Assembly: GCA_007026445.1 (NCBI GenBank)
Contig: VDMD01000004.1
Location: forward strand, 1,612,001-1,676,000
DNA length: 64,000 nucleotides
Direction of reading: 5' to 3'
Origin: Schizophyllum amplum
Taxonomy: Eukaryota > Basidiomycota > Agaricomycetes > Agaricales > Schizophyllaceae
A program made the translations under genes and the position numbers. The notes beneath the pieces are model-generated. The model had not been told where the DNA came from and ran no database searches. It saw only the letters and a list, made by a program, of their open reading frames with translations. Shown in pieces: positions 1-13,095 of this stretch (positions are counted from its first letter, which is position 1; every line of letters begins with the position of its first letter).

Positions 1-3000
1 TGTCAACACGGTGACGATTACACTGGGCACAGCGTACCATTTGGCGTCTACGCCAGGATAGGCCACGGTGAGCAACTTGAATGGTCCAGTACGAACGGTA
101 TGCAGCGGGCAGCTTTCACCGGACTCAAGTACCGATCGGTCGCTCAAGCCGACACCGTGCTCTCGTACCGCCAGAGTTTGCGGCAGGTTGTTCTTCAAGA
201 TGAAGCGAGGCGCGACAGTGATGACTTTGGTCAGTTTGTACTTGCCTGACCCCTCCGTCCATGTTATGCCAGCTTGTATCTCCTCGCCTTTACGCTTCTC
301 TGATGCTATAACGAGGACACTCTCGGCGGTGGGTGCTTTGAGACTCAGCGGCTACAAGGACCCTGTTAGATGCTTCGACAACGGTCGTCGAGGCTCACCT
401 TCGACCAGCCGGAATCACCGAACTTGAACGCGAATTCGTGATCACTCTCATGAGAGTGTGCCAACACTGAAAGACAGTTTGAATGAGCCGTTGCGCCGAT
501 CTTTGCAACTTACTGAAGGTCGTGCGCCGACGTGACTTCTCTGCAAGAGATATTCAGCACAGTACACAGAGTGATTGGACGCAAATTACCGGGGCTATAA
601 TCGCCTGCCATGTCTTGTGTCGCCAACGCCCTGTTGGCACGGACCGATTTGATCGAAAACGGCATGGCGGTCTTGTTGACGAGGATGTACGGCGCGTATA
701 TCTGAACTTTGAAGGCGCCCCCGGAGTCGGGATATCGCCTTAACAAAAGATAAGCAAAAGTTTTCGCACAGTTGATTGCACTAACACGTAATTAAGCCTC
801 AGGTGCAGCTTGCGATCCTGCTGGTCGCGCGTGGTCAACCGGTCCTCGATCTCGAATTCCGAGTGCGCGTCTGTGTTCACGATGGAGAACTCAGATGGCT
901 TGAATTCTGCTTGCGCATTTAGAGAATACTGAAGCGGAACTAGATTGCGGGCGAACCTGTTTCTTGAGCGTCGATGTTGAGCAGAACCAGATGTCCAAGA
1001 TCGACCGAATGCACGGGCATGACACCGCCTTTCCGAAGGTAGCTGCGCCAGTTCTGGTCCGCGTTCTTGTCGTAAATACGATACTGAATGTTGTAGGGCA
1101 AGAGATTCTCAAGTTCCATGGGGGCGCGCAACCGTAGCGTGATTTTCGGATATCTGCGAGCCGCAGTGTCCGAGCATCCGTTTGAACAGACGCCTGGAAG
1201 CGGAATGCGGCTTCGTGTGAATCGGTGTGCGCACACTTGATAGAGAAGCTCTGTCGAGCGAGAAGGTCCTCCCATCGTATGGCGGAGCACCACTTGTACC
1301 CAAAGCCCTCTACACATTCTCAGTATCATTATCAAGCCAGGCATCGCGTCACTCACGGTCCGGCTGGATGCGCACTTTGGTTTGCATGACAGCTTCGATC
1401 GGGAGTGGATAGTCTTCGCCGGGAGCGATTTTCTCCAACGGATATGCAGGATGCCCGGACTCGTCCACCAGTGTGACCTCAAGGGGGTAAAGGGTACGGT
1501 TTTCAATATTGTACGTCGACCGGATTGTCACCACCTTGACGTTGTCGATGACCTTGACCTCGCAGAGCACGCGGTTCGGGAACTTGTCGGTTCGAGGGCG
1601 AAGCGAGAACACAAATTCTCCTTCACGGTCAACGGGCACGGTTCTAAGCTGTTCCCATGCCTTTCCAACGAATTGAACACCAATGTTGTGCTGAGAGGAA
1701 TTGGAGACGTGCTTTCGGATTGTCAGTCGGAGGTCACAGATGTGACACAATGCCCACCTCGCGCATCGTTTTCCAGTCATCGAACCTCCAGTCTACTGTC
1801 TCGTCGTTCTGAACCCGTACTGCGGCGACGTCCTTCGTGTCCGTGCTCGAGTCATGGTCTGCCCAGATGAAGATTGGCGAGCCCGTGCGATTGCGGATAC
1901 GGTAAGGCGCGTAGCTTCCGCGAGCGCGCCGCAGCACCGTTTCACCCTCTGTGCTCCACATCTTGGCGGTCGTCAGGGCAAGTTCAGCGAAAGTCGCGCT
2001 CAAGTTGACATCGAGTCGTTCACGAGACGATAAGCTAGCATGCATACCACCCTGTTGGGAAGGATCATCCTTGGCGACCTGAATCATGGCTATTAGTAAG
2101 GTATAAATTTGTCAACAGGGTGCCGACTGACTGAGAGCGTAAACGTCCATGGATCGATCACTGTAAGCAGTATAAGTGATGTATTTCGCCGTACCATACG
2201 CGAGCGAAGACTTGCGCGGTTCCCAGTGCGAGTTAGTCAGATTCCAGTAGCTGATCTGCAAGGCGATCGTCGTTTGTGCCTTCAACTATCCGACGGTAAG
2301 CAGGGATGAAATGTAGTTGATCCAAGACCTACCTCGCCTGACCAATCCCTCGCGTCGAGATTGAAAGGCTTCACCTTGAGGTGCAACATAGGCTGCTCTT
2401 GCATGTCGCCGATAAGCACCAGCCTAAAGCCATCGAAAGATCCCTTAAACTAAAACATTCTTGGCTCAGATTCGCACCGGCATTATATCAAGAGCTGCTC
2501 ACCTGTTCTTTCGACGTTGAGAGATGCGCCTTGCCGATAGGCTGAACAGGGTTCCTGCTTCTAGTAACCCTACTGCTCCGCTTCGAGGCGCCATGGCTGC
2601 CTGGGCCAACAGCGACCTCTTGCTTTTCAGCAGGAGACGCAGGTTGTGTGGCGTTGTACAATCCGATGGCCTTGTTGACAATGGTCGTGATGAGGTTTAT
2701 GTCACGGTGAGAAGCCCGGAAAACAATGGGTTTGGAAGTGATCGCTAAGTTCGTCATATGCTGCGCCGTGGTAGGTCGATTGTCCATCGTCAGCGTCATG
2801 TCGACGTCGTCCAAAAATCGCACGCTCTCCGAAGGTTTCCCCATTTTCAGCAAAGACATGCCCAGCCTGTTGACGGACAGGGCGACGATACCCTTACATC
2901 TGGCTTGAGCGCGTGCTTGACATGAGCGTGGAGATGGCTCACCTGCTGAGATAATAAAATCTGGTTGATTCCGAGCTTGATAGCTTGCGACTCCGAATCA

Positions 3001-6000
3001 GCATCGTCCTCGAGTACAACTACGGACACCTCGTGAAGATCAAGGCGGAAATCTGTGGACGACACGTCGTCAGACGACGGTGCCGAGTCTGCTGCTGACG
3101 CATCAGGTATCTCGTCCTGGCGCGCGTCGCCTTGCGCCGGGAAAGCCGACGTGAAGAACTCAGCCAGCGCGAAGACGGGGTCCATTGCGAAGATGACCTG
3201 CGGAGCGTCGATGGTAAGGATGGCGAGAGCATTGTTGTTCGAACCACCAGAAGTCGTGTACAACAGCATGAACTGATTGCGGTCGTGTTGCGCCGCAGGT
3301 ATGAATTCGCGGAACCTGGTGTTCCCGGGGCGCGTGTTGCTGACGGTGAAGGACTTGAGGACGACCTGCGCTTCCCCTGCGCCATTAGAGAGCAACTTAA
3401 GACGCAGATTGCTGTTGTTGAGCGCGAAGCGTGTGATGCCATGTTGCTTGAGGTCCTGCTCAAATTTCGCATCGCCGTCATACAGATGTAGCTTGACCGT
3501 TTTCACATCAAGCACCAATCAAGGGTGGTGTAAGTCGAGGACGCGGACGCCTTCAGTTCAGGCAGAAGAGCTGCCGCGGCTCTTCCTGAGGCGGAAGACT
3601 GACGGATGAGGCGCGAGCGGGCGTTGTTGGGAGCGAGTCGGCCGTGACAATATCAATGGGCGTCTCGAACACCTTCGGGATGGACTGGGAGAGCCCGACG
3701 AGTACGCCGTATGTATCCGAGTAAGGTGGAAGCGAACATCAGATATCTGGACTGAGACCTACAACGATCGTCAGCAATGAAACTTGCAACTACGCGAAGC
3801 GTTGTACCTGCATATCAGGATATGTGCTGTCTTTCAAGCGGTCGAGGCCAGTGGTTTGTGTTACGTCCGCGGAGACAGCGATGTCATCGATGATCTTCAG
3901 GGTGGACAAATCGTCGCCATAGTACATGTTGGACACGAGCTGAAGCCCGGCGAGGCTGCCGACGATCTTGTTCACGGTCTGTTCCGACTTGTTGCTGGCG
4001 GATATTTCTCCAAGTCGCATGACCAAATTGTCCCTAGAATGCTCTGGATCTGTAGGAAAAATGACGATAGGCGACTTGACGGAAATCTTGAACTGCATGC
4101 GCTCCACATCCGGTGCAGATTGGACGGCGGCTTGGGTAGCGGCGTCGTACAGGCCCTTGAGCTTGGCGAGCTTGAATAGGAATTTATACATGCCCTGCAG
4201 CGGCCCTTCCAGAAATTGGAATTTGACTGATGCGGTGTTGAGCGACACCACAGACTTGATACCATCGTATGACTCGTCGGCAGGATCGAACGTCTGATAC
4301 TGAAAGTCCGCGAAATTCTCGCCCTCGATGGAGAGAATCTGGCTATACTCGGCCCGAACAACAAAGGGCGAGTCGTTGCTCAGCGCCAGGCTTCCTAGTC
4401 TTCCTCCAACATGCAAGGTCTTGGGTCGGACCAGAACGAAAACATCGGCCGTCGACAGAGACAGTGTCGCGAGATTGACGCCGTCGTTACTTAGAGCAAC
4501 TGTAGGCGCTGTCAACAAAGCAGTATACAGGTGGGCCTGAACATACCCTGGACACTGGCGAGCTTGACTAAGACGCGAATCTTCTCATCGTCGTCGCTCT
4601 GGGTTTGCGGAGGACCTTCGATGGACTGCCCAACAGCGGCAGCATCCGTTCGTTGTACCGCATTACTTCCGGAGTTGGGCACGAACGTCGTCATGATGAA
4701 GTCGTACAGCATGAGGACCGGTTCCGGAGCCGCTCGAAATACGAAGGTGGAGATCTTGACGTCGATATTCTGGTCGACACCTTCGTATATTGTAGAGAAC
4801 TCGGGAGAAGCTCTCTGCGCGCGTGTGTAGTCCACCGTGAGTAAATCCTCGGCTGCCGTCTCGTCGCCATCAACGGACGACATGAATCGTATTGGCTTCG
4901 CGTCGACCTGGTACACGTCCATCGCGACTGAGCTGCATGGTGTCAGCGGCAAGGCAGGCCGACCCAGAGATCAGCTTACCGGAGTCGGACGTGCGCCTTC
5001 ATGTCGTACTTTGCCATGCCAAATCGCAGCCCAAAGCGCTCAAACGTCACATCTCCTATGGGCCGTTCAGAACCATCGGGGCCTGCCTTCGACACCGCTG
5101 CCTGAAGATTCTCGACACTGAAGTCGAGCTCGAAGACTTTCTGGTGCAGCTCCGGCCGCGGTGCATCGGCTTCGCTCGCTTCGAAGAACTCGTCGTCGTC
5201 GTCATCGTCGTCATTCTGTTCTTGCTCTGACTCGTTCTCGTCGTCGAAGTGGTATTCCTCGGTCTGTCGGAAGAGACTGTGTCCTTCTGAAGCACTGCGA
5301 TTCATGTTCGGTGCCATGAGCGGCGGGGCCTCCTGCTTGTCGTCGTCGTCATCAAAGTGCGGTATACAGACGTCGATGAGGCGCATCAATGCCTTGTACT
5401 TCGTGTCGGAAAAGTTAACCTTAAGGTGCGGTAGAGTGCCGCCGAGCTTGAAGCGTGCCAAATTGAGAGCTTTGGGTGCGATGGAGTTCTGGGCCTGAAG
5501 ATCGATGCTGATACGCTCAAGAAGATGTAACGTGTCATGCTCTGCCGTGAGCGCTTTCTGGCAAGAATCCAAATCGTCGCCAATGATGAACTGCGGAAGA
5601 TGGTGAGTGACAAGAGTATGAGCTTTGGCTTGATCGCACCTGAGCAGCTTCGAGACGGAGTTTGATCTTGTCGTACATGAGAGACTCCAGACGCTTGTAG
5701 TCCTCTTCGGTGTACTGCCTGTTGCGCTTTGTGTGGATTTCGCGCTTCGCTTCCTTGTCCGCTAGCTCGCTGTGGATCGCGATATGACCGGCATCGATGA
5801 GCAGGTGAGTACATTGATGCGTCACGACACTTGTGCAAAGTTAGCCTCGAGCAGCCGCTGAATCGCGTGCAATCTCACCTCTCAGGTATGATGATGATGG
5901 GCGCGTTCATATCCATTTGGATATCGACCGTCTTGTGGTTCTGCAGGGCAAATTCAAGCCCTGCTCTGGTGTCTTTCCGCAGCCCTTCCAAGGTCTGCGA

Positions 6001-8448
6001 AGCGACCGTCTTCGACAGACGTTAGCACCTTTCAGGCGCAGAAGGTTTAAAGCTTACCAGGAGGGCTTCCACGGACTCGAGTTGGCTGGCAGGCGGCTTG
6101 AAGAACGTGTAGATTGCCTCAACATAGCCTTTGTGGTAAATGATCTCCATATGGCGCATGCGAACGGTTAACGCGCTGTCCGCGCGCTCGTCCAGCGGAT
6201 TCACCTCGAACTTGACGAAGAAGAATGGGTCCAGCTCGAACAGGTTGACCACCGGCTTTCCTTCGACCTGGGTGCTCATCGTCTCTTCGCTTTCGAGAGC
6301 CGCATGCTTGACCTGCACTATCTGCGGGTACAAAGTGTCCTTCGTCGTTCCATCGAAGACGGCCAGATTGCCCAGCCCCATAGACACTTCGAAGTTATCT
6401 GTGCGCTGAAGGACGGTCGCCTGAAGCACGTTGAAAACGACGGAAAGGATTTCTTTGTTCTGTCCATGGGGGTCCGACTTGAGACCCAGAGAGCCCTTCC
6501 TTAGCGTCGCGGCCACACGGAACTTGAGCGAATCCCGGGGCGCCTGAAGTGTTTCCGTCAACGCCGTCTTCTCGTCGTAGTCGAGCACATCGTAGAGCTC
6601 CTTCTTCTGCTCTTCTGTCATTTGCCCGCCGAAGGCAGGATCCTCCGTTGTCGCGCTTGATGATTGGCCGGACGAGCCCCACAGCCAAGAGCCCCACGAT
6701 TGCTGTTGAGGCTGGTCCTTGGCCTTTTCAGCCTCAAGACGCTTCCGCAGGTTCTCGTCCTTCTTCATGCGTGAGCGCGCGATAGACCGGTAGAAGCGTA
6801 GATCCTCGTAGGATAACTTCTTCTCCAGAACTTGAAACTCTTCCAGGCCCTGTGCGATGACGCGGTCAGATACCGCCATATGCTAACGCTAACAAGGCAT
6901 TACCTTTCCCACGACGAGGGTATTGAGGAGCTTGCGCTGGAACAGCTCAATATACTTGTTTCGGTCATCTCGTCGCTCTGCGAAATACGCCCAGGTCCAT
7001 TTCCGCTTGCGTTCGCGGACCTCTTCCAAGATGGAAGTCGTAGCAAACCGAATGCGTGCCTGGGTCGCATCGCTGGCGAACTGCTCGACGGGAGGTCTAA
7101 ACTTCCGGTACTGGGGGAGCATCAGGAGGAGGTACGCGCCAGAGATAGTCAGACGAACCTGGCGTTGTCGAAGATAGACATGATACATATCAACGAGAGA
7201 TATTGCATCTCGGTACTGGTCGTCGTCGAGGACGATGCCCAATTCGTCGAAGAGAAGCTGCACATCAAAATGCGGAGTGTCATTGGTGACGCGGTGGTTC
7301 ATGGTGATACGACCTTCACCGGAGACCGGCTTCAAGATGAACTGATGATCTGGTGTGTGGTCTCCGCGAGCAATCTGCGGCGCTCGTCAGTTTGAACATC
7401 GAGCGCGAAAATTGTCTTACACACCATCTTGCTGAAAGTCCGCGTGGACTCCTCCAGCGGTAATCCCGCGATACTCTTTGTGTCGGTGTCGAAGTATATT
7501 GCCAAAGATTGAAGTTGGGCGAGCTGCCAAAATATGGGCGATGAGCATGTATGATACGCTCGAACCCGCCAAAGACCAACCTTATGGATAGCACCCGCGG
7601 TGCTCTCAATGAAAGCAGCTTCCCAATTGTCATTGGTAGAGACAGCCGTGAATCCGGCAAGTGTAAGACCAGCCGCAAAAGGACGCTGCGAAGCAATTCA
7701 GTACCAAGGAGGAGGATCTTCGTAAGCCCACGCACCCCTGGAACGCTGACATTGTCCTCGTATCGTACGTGGATGTTCTTGACCGTCACCTGGACGTTGT
7801 TGATGATTTTTGCGATCAGAGACGCGACGAGTCCCTGTTGCTGGGGCGAGTCTACACGGATTGGCGTCAAGCATGGGGTTGAGTTCCCGGATGAGTACTT
7901 ACCGGATGCCTCTGTCTGGCCCTTCATGTGCAACAGCTCCGCATTCTCCAGTCGCTCGGCTTTCGCTGCTTGTGCACGAACTTCCTCCTCGTGTGGATCG
8001 ATATCCGCTTTCGTCGGAACGACGAGAAGGTACACATCCTCAACCATAATTTCAACAGGTTGATTGCCAAGGTTCAGCCAGTGCAGAGACAACGTGAACT
8101 TGCCAAGATGGCCTGCATATCCTCAGTCAATCAGCCGCACGAATCGTTGGGATGAGGACGTACCTTCCTGCACATCTACCGGCAGTCTGAACTTGTCAAG
8201 CGCACCCTTCTTCAAGTGCAGATTCCTGAGAGTCAATTGGCCTAGTCGACTTCAGTACGCGCGTCGATCACCCTTCAACAAGAACAGACCTTGTCCGATA
8301 CCATAGTTGACCTGATTCATGTCCAGGTTTTCAATATAAGGTGCGAGAATCCTGTTGAACAGCTGGACGCGTGTCAGCGTCGTCTAGCTGCTGCATGCGC
8401 ACCACGCACGACGTTCAGGACCTCCTTCCCCGGATCTAGCCACCACAT
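1..8448 (-). CDS. vps13: VPS13 lipid-transfer protein (5' part; C-terminus beyond the window)
   Basis: VPS13 is a rod-like bridge protein that moves lipids between organelles at membrane contact sites. The start is taken at 8448, where a short first exon (8410-8448) reads MWWLDPGKEVLNV and splices to LFNRILAPYIENLDMNQVNYG, the typical Chorein_N opening. The next exons give LNLGNQPVEIMVEDVYLLVVP. Further on come the KKDENLRKR/WGSWLWG segment (about 6.7 kb), an acidic run with seven consecutive Asp (about 5.2 kb), and from about 1.8 kb to the left edge the SHR-BD (VPS13 adaptor-binding) region, for example ITWTEGSGKYKLTKV near 220-280. There are many short introns. Roughly the last quarter of the protein (rest of SHR-BD, ATG_C, PH-like end) is missing because the window ends. 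Family assignment is firm; individual splice sites were not all checked. Confidence 0.95.
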
Positions 8449-10157
8449 GACGCGTTATCCGTGGAGGAGTTGAGGATCGACAGAGAGTGAGTCGTAGAAG
8501 TACAAGGGTAGCTGGAGAACAATGGTCGATACGAGATGGGATTCCGTGGCGGTTATTTGGTCAATACGTCACCGACTTGATGACATCACAAAGCAGATGC
8601 CTAACTTATCTCAATCCCCCATCGCCGGCCAGTCGCTTTTCCCTGTGGGCCTATGTATTCTGCTTTACTTCCAGGATCGAGACTTGTATAGGGCCAACAT
8701 CAGGAACCAACGTACCGAATGATTCCTTACCGTCTTTCCCTGACCTCCGTGCCGCTGGTTACATCGGACCGATCTGAGCGCGACTTCAGCCCGAGTTTCC
8801 TCAGAAATCCGCAATCGCTTCCTCACTGCTGTGGAGGTCTTCGACCTACTTGTAGAGCTATCTCTGCATTATGACAGGCGATCCCTTATCTGATGCTCGT
8901 CGTGACGCCCAACTTGAGTGCGTTCACCTTGCCTCTTCGACTGTTTTCACCGTGGATGCCCAATCTTTCAAAATGACGACCTGGCGAAGTCCACGCAGGG
9001 ACGAGCCGGCGCACACAACGACACTCAGTCGTAAACCGTGCACTTGGTAGCCTGAAGTTTTACCGCTGGCACTTCAGAACAACTTTAGGGACATCTACGA
9101 CGCGACGCCTCGGGGGATGCACACATAATCATGTTCAGTGGTATATACTTGAGCGATGTTATCTCGCTGAGTTGCTCAAGGTATTTTTGTCCTGCTCTCG
9201 CTCGTGGACAAACCATTCATTCCCGAAAAGGACCGCCTATCTATTGTGGCGACGGCTCATTCAGTTCACGCAGCTCACCACGTAATGTCGGCGCCTGCAT
9301 CGATGGTCGTGTGCCGGGGAACAAACGGTCGCTGAGTGTTTTTTGCCGCATGCCGCTGCGTCCAACTGGAGCATGTCGCAGAACGGCTAGGCTTCTTACG
9401 GCGGCTCAGGCTCCATCTCCGCTCTACTAAGGGCCTAGAAAACCCGCGGAAAACACTGGAGAGCCGATTTTACAGTCGACTCGTCTACTTCAGTCACGCC
9501 GCGGTGAGCATCGCACTTTGTGTATGACCTTCTGACCTTCCCGCGCAGTGAGCCGAAAGTTACGACGTCGAAGTCCAGAACTTACTCGCCCAAGTCGGTG
9601 TGTATGATCATTCGACATTGTACTATCTCGGGCGCACACGCGCTCTGGCATCGTTACAAGAATACACTATCTTCCATTCCGAGTTGTCCTCTTGACGTGT
9701 TTCTAATGGCTCTATCCGCGGACGCATGTGAGACTGACGCTCGACACGGTCTTAGTCGAACAGTGGTCGAAGTTCTGTCGAACGTAGAGTTGCCACTGGA
9801 TGGAAGCGAGACGTTAAACAGGAACAGCTGGACCTACTCTGACGTCCTCTGGATTGAGCGTTATCAGGAGACCGATCCAAGACCAATCTTGCCCCGCGCC
9901 CCATTTCCGGGGGCGGGGCCGTTGGGCCGTTTGGCTTTGCGGGGAAAGACCTGGGTCGTCTCCTGGGGGGTCCAGACAGTCTTGTTCGTGTATAGACGAC
10001 TCGAGGCCGGTACCAAAAGCACCCTCCCCAGACGGTGCCCCAGTCTCTGTTGCCTCCGCGTCATGTCAGTGCCCCCGATCAATTTGTGCCGCACTTATGC
10101 CGCACCGCCTCTCCGACCTCATCCGACCTCGTTGCGATATATGTAACTCGCCTTCCA
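8449..10157. other. 1.7 kb intergenic stretch, no supported gene
   Basis: This lies between the 5' ends of the divergent VPS13 (minus) and the next plus-strand gene. The longest reading frame (9520-10146, plus) begins with GTG, has no recognisable domain and low-complexity composition, and looks like chance. A GC-rich patch sits near 9895-9940. The stretch probably holds both promoters. Confidence 0.6.
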
Positions 10158-10164
10158 TATAAAG
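10158..10164 (+). promoter_or_regulatory. TATA box (TATAAAG)
   Basis: TATAAAG lies 85-91 bases upstream of the ATG at 10249, a usual distance for a fungal TATA box in front of a short 5' UTR. Confidence 0.45.
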
Positions 10165-10248
10165 CTCGTGTGCGCTGTCTTCTGCCTCCACCCCCCACCT
10201 CAGACAGATTGCTCGCCCTCCGTACGCGATTCCCGACCGCCATATACG

Positions 10249-10985
10249 ATGATGTCCGTTCTCGCCCCCGGTCCGGTGCCCCAGCTTTCTACGGAGACGC
10301 GACCCGCGTCGTCGCCGTCGACAGTTGTCGACGAGGTGCGTGCGTGTAATTCAAAGATGACTGTCCCCTCATGCCTGCTGCAGATGGGCCGATTGGAAGA
10401 GGCTCTGGAGCCCTTTGCGCAGTCAGTACCGCGCCCATCGACGCCTGTCTAGTTGTGCTCATTCGTATCTCCCAGGCGCATTGTTCGCACCGGCTACTCT
10501 TCCGTTCGTCTTCAGTGCATGCTTCCCTCGTGGTCTGGCTCCTCAGAGAGTTGTGCGTGTGCACTCCATGGCCTTGTCTTCGTTGACTGACGCCCACGTT
10601 CGAAGGCTTCGACCTCCATGACCTGCACAAGCTTCGTACGCGTTTTCTGGTCTTCATTCACGATCTTCTGCAGTCTCTTCGCGCGTCCGGTGTGCGTAAC
10701 GCCGACCTATTCACATCTGAGATCCATGTTCATGCTTTCCCAGGTCTACGCTGTGTATTCCCTCGCCCCTTCCAATGCATCCTCGTATTGCATGATATCT
10801 GTTCAAGCGCCTGGCTTCTGCGGCTCTCCCTATGCCTCGGCTCCTGCCGCTGTCGAGAAACTCAACCTCATCAACAAAAGGCAAGTTGCGCTCGCAATTG
10901 TGCTGCGGATGTTCTAACGTTCCTTCTAGTACTCACGTTTTCCTCGCCGACCTTGACAACGGGCCGTGCCTCATCATGCACTAGT
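10249..10985 (+). CDS. Unknown protein, six small exons
   Basis: I do not recognise this protein. By eye it assembles as exons 10249-10335, 10384-10421, 10476-10552, 10606-10691, 10744-10880 and 10931-10985, all joining in frame, giving about 159 residues. The start MMSVLAPGPVPQL follows a TATA box. The middle reads LHDLHKLRTRFLVFIHDLL and the end is THVFLADLDNGPCLIMH followed by TAG. The fifth intron is GC-AG (AAG|GCAAGT). Exons 3 and 4 are least certain, because the acceptor before exon 4 is CGAAG. No signal peptide or membrane segment is evident. A real gene is supported mainly by the run of phase-compatible, consensus splice sites; homology is unknown. Confidence 0.45.
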
Positions 10986-11447
10986 TGTTCCTCCTCTCGC
11001 CGTTGCCTGCCCAGCGTGTCTTCTTATATACCTTTAACTGTATCATTATATCTCTGGGACTTCGCATGCATCAATTTACTTTGGATTATCTGGCGCTAGC
11101 TTATCCGTTAACTTTCACGATTCGATCACTAGTAATACCCTTGTGCGCGAGTTGTCTAACTGGCTCGTGCATCCATAGACTTGCTACGCACATTATATTC
11201 CTGACCTCTTGGAAACTTTGCCTTCTGCTAGAAATGCTATATTGTAAACTTGAACCTCTAACGGGGTCACAGTATACGATCGCTAGCGCTCGAGAGTGAG
11301 ATGCGGGGCTGCGCCGGAGGGTGCCGAATCGGAATCACATGTTGTGTTGATACACATCCCGGTCACGATTGTGACACGTCGTGCAGGCGATTTTTCAAGT
11401 CCGACCAGACTCGCAACCTGCATTCGGTCCTCTTGCTCTTGTCCACG

Positions 11448-12669
11448 ATGGCGCTCGCCGACCTTCTCCTTGCCTATGTCCCCGCCGGCATTCCCGACTA
11501 TCTCACCTCTTATGTCCATGGTCAGACCCCGTTGTCGACGACGCCCGCCGTCGTCGCGTCGTTGACATCGTACCTCGCCATCATCTTTGGGATCCAGGCC
11601 GTTATGAAAAACCAGCAGCCTCTCCGGCTCAACGCGCTCTTCCGTGTTCATAACGTCTTCCTGAGCTCGGGCAGCTTATTACTCCTCGTTCTCATGCTGG
11701 AGGAAGTCTTGCCTATCATGTGGAAGCATGGTGTCTTCTATGGTATCTGTAATGAAGCTGCTTGGACGCCGGTGAGTAGACTGACCTGCACTATCCGAGC
11801 GGGAATCTGACGCCTTTCCCAGCGTATGGAATTCTATTATATGATCAACTACTACTTCAAATATATCGAACTGCTCGACACCGTCTTCCTGGCGCTCAAG
11901 AAGAAGCCTCTGCGTGCGTGCGCTACCTCAAACGCTTTCCAAGACTCTTACACCTTGTCATGTAGAATTCCTGCACGTCTTCCACCACTCTGCCACGGCT
12001 TTGCTCTGTTACTCGCAGCTGGAGGGCAAGACCAGCATCGTACGTTGGCAATGCATGTCCCCATCCCTGTCTAATGCCTGCACAGTCTTGGACTGTTATA
12101 ACGCTTAACCTCGGGGTTCACGTCATCATGTGTACGTCTTTACGTATCCTAACGTCGCAGGCACTCATTGCGCGCCAGACTACTACTATTGGGCTACGGC
12201 TGGCGGTGCAAAGATCTGGGTACGTCTTCGCTACTGTACGCTATTCATGGCGCACAACTAAGTCCCCGTGCAGTGGAAGAAGTACTTGACCACCATGCAA
12301 ATCGTTCAGTTCGTCATCGACTTGCAGCTCGTGTACTTCGGAAGTGAGTCCAACTTCACACCTTACTTGTCATACTGTTGACCATGCGCACTTTAAGCGT
12401 ACTCCCACTTCACTCACACTTACTGGCCGAACATGCCCAACATCGGCAACTGCGCTGGAGCAGAGTCATCGGCTGTTTTCGGGTGCTTGCTGCTCTCCAG
12501 CTACCTTTTCCTCTTCATCGACTTCTATTTCCGGACGTACAAGAAGTCTCTGCCCAAGGGCAAGGTCGCTGCGAACGGCAAGGCTAACGGCGCTGCAAAC
12601 GGGTGAGCTCTTTGTGTCAATGACGCGACGCATATTCTAAGTCTTCGACCTGTCAGCAAGGCGCAGTGA
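11448..12669 (+). CDS. Very-long-chain fatty acid elongase (ELO family)
   Basis: This is an ER membrane 3-ketoacyl-CoA synthase that condenses malonyl-CoA with acyl-CoA in fatty acid elongation, feeding sphingolipid synthesis. Eight exons fit: 11448-11771, 11823-11913, 11966-12039, 12086-12131, 12179-12219, 12274-12343, 12398-12602 and 12657-12669. The catalytic histidine box HVFHH appears in QFLHVFHHSATALLCYSQL, preceded by KYIELLDTVFLALKKKPL. YYYYWATAG and QIVQFVIDLQLVYFG are further hallmark segments. Several hydrophobic membrane segments are visible. The Lys-rich C-terminus (KKSLPKGK...NGKAQ) suits ER retention. The first ATG in the conserved frame is at 11448. Whether it is an ELO2 or ELO3 orthologue cannot be decided here. 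Confidence 0.95.
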
Positions 12670-13095
12670 TTGTGGAGGTGACTGGATGCGGCAGGATCGG
12701 CAACAGGGCGCGGCGAATAGTCTTGCACTCACACTCCTTTTGGTACCAGCATCTTACAGGACCATCACCAGTCATAATATAATACCACCGTGCGAGGGTC
12801 TGAGGACACTTGAGGGAGCCTTGCCTTACTGAACATATGTTTGCATACCCATCTGAGTTCAGCCTCGAACATCAGTGTTTAAGTCCAGGCGGTATCGATG
12901 CTGAAGCGACGTCAGGCTATGTCAGGCCATGCGCCGTCGCAATTGAAGGCACGGGGAAGACAATTCAGCGCGCATGATATCGTGTGAAGTCAAGAAGACT
13001 CAATGCGAAGCTGCCTCAGTTTCATTCTTGTTCCCGACTGCGACTGCAGCGGCTGAGCAGCCGTCGCTCGCTCATCCTGTCCCCCTCTTCCCTCT
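12670..13095. other. Intergenic, elongase 3' end to RasGAP start
   Basis: No reading frame or motif with support. It presumably holds the elongase 3' UTR and the promoter of the downstream gene. Confidence 0.5.

Noticed and set aside
9520..10146. 208-codon open frame on the plus strand
   Set aside because: Begins with GTG, has no domain, low-complexity composition, and lies in the promoter region of the next gene.
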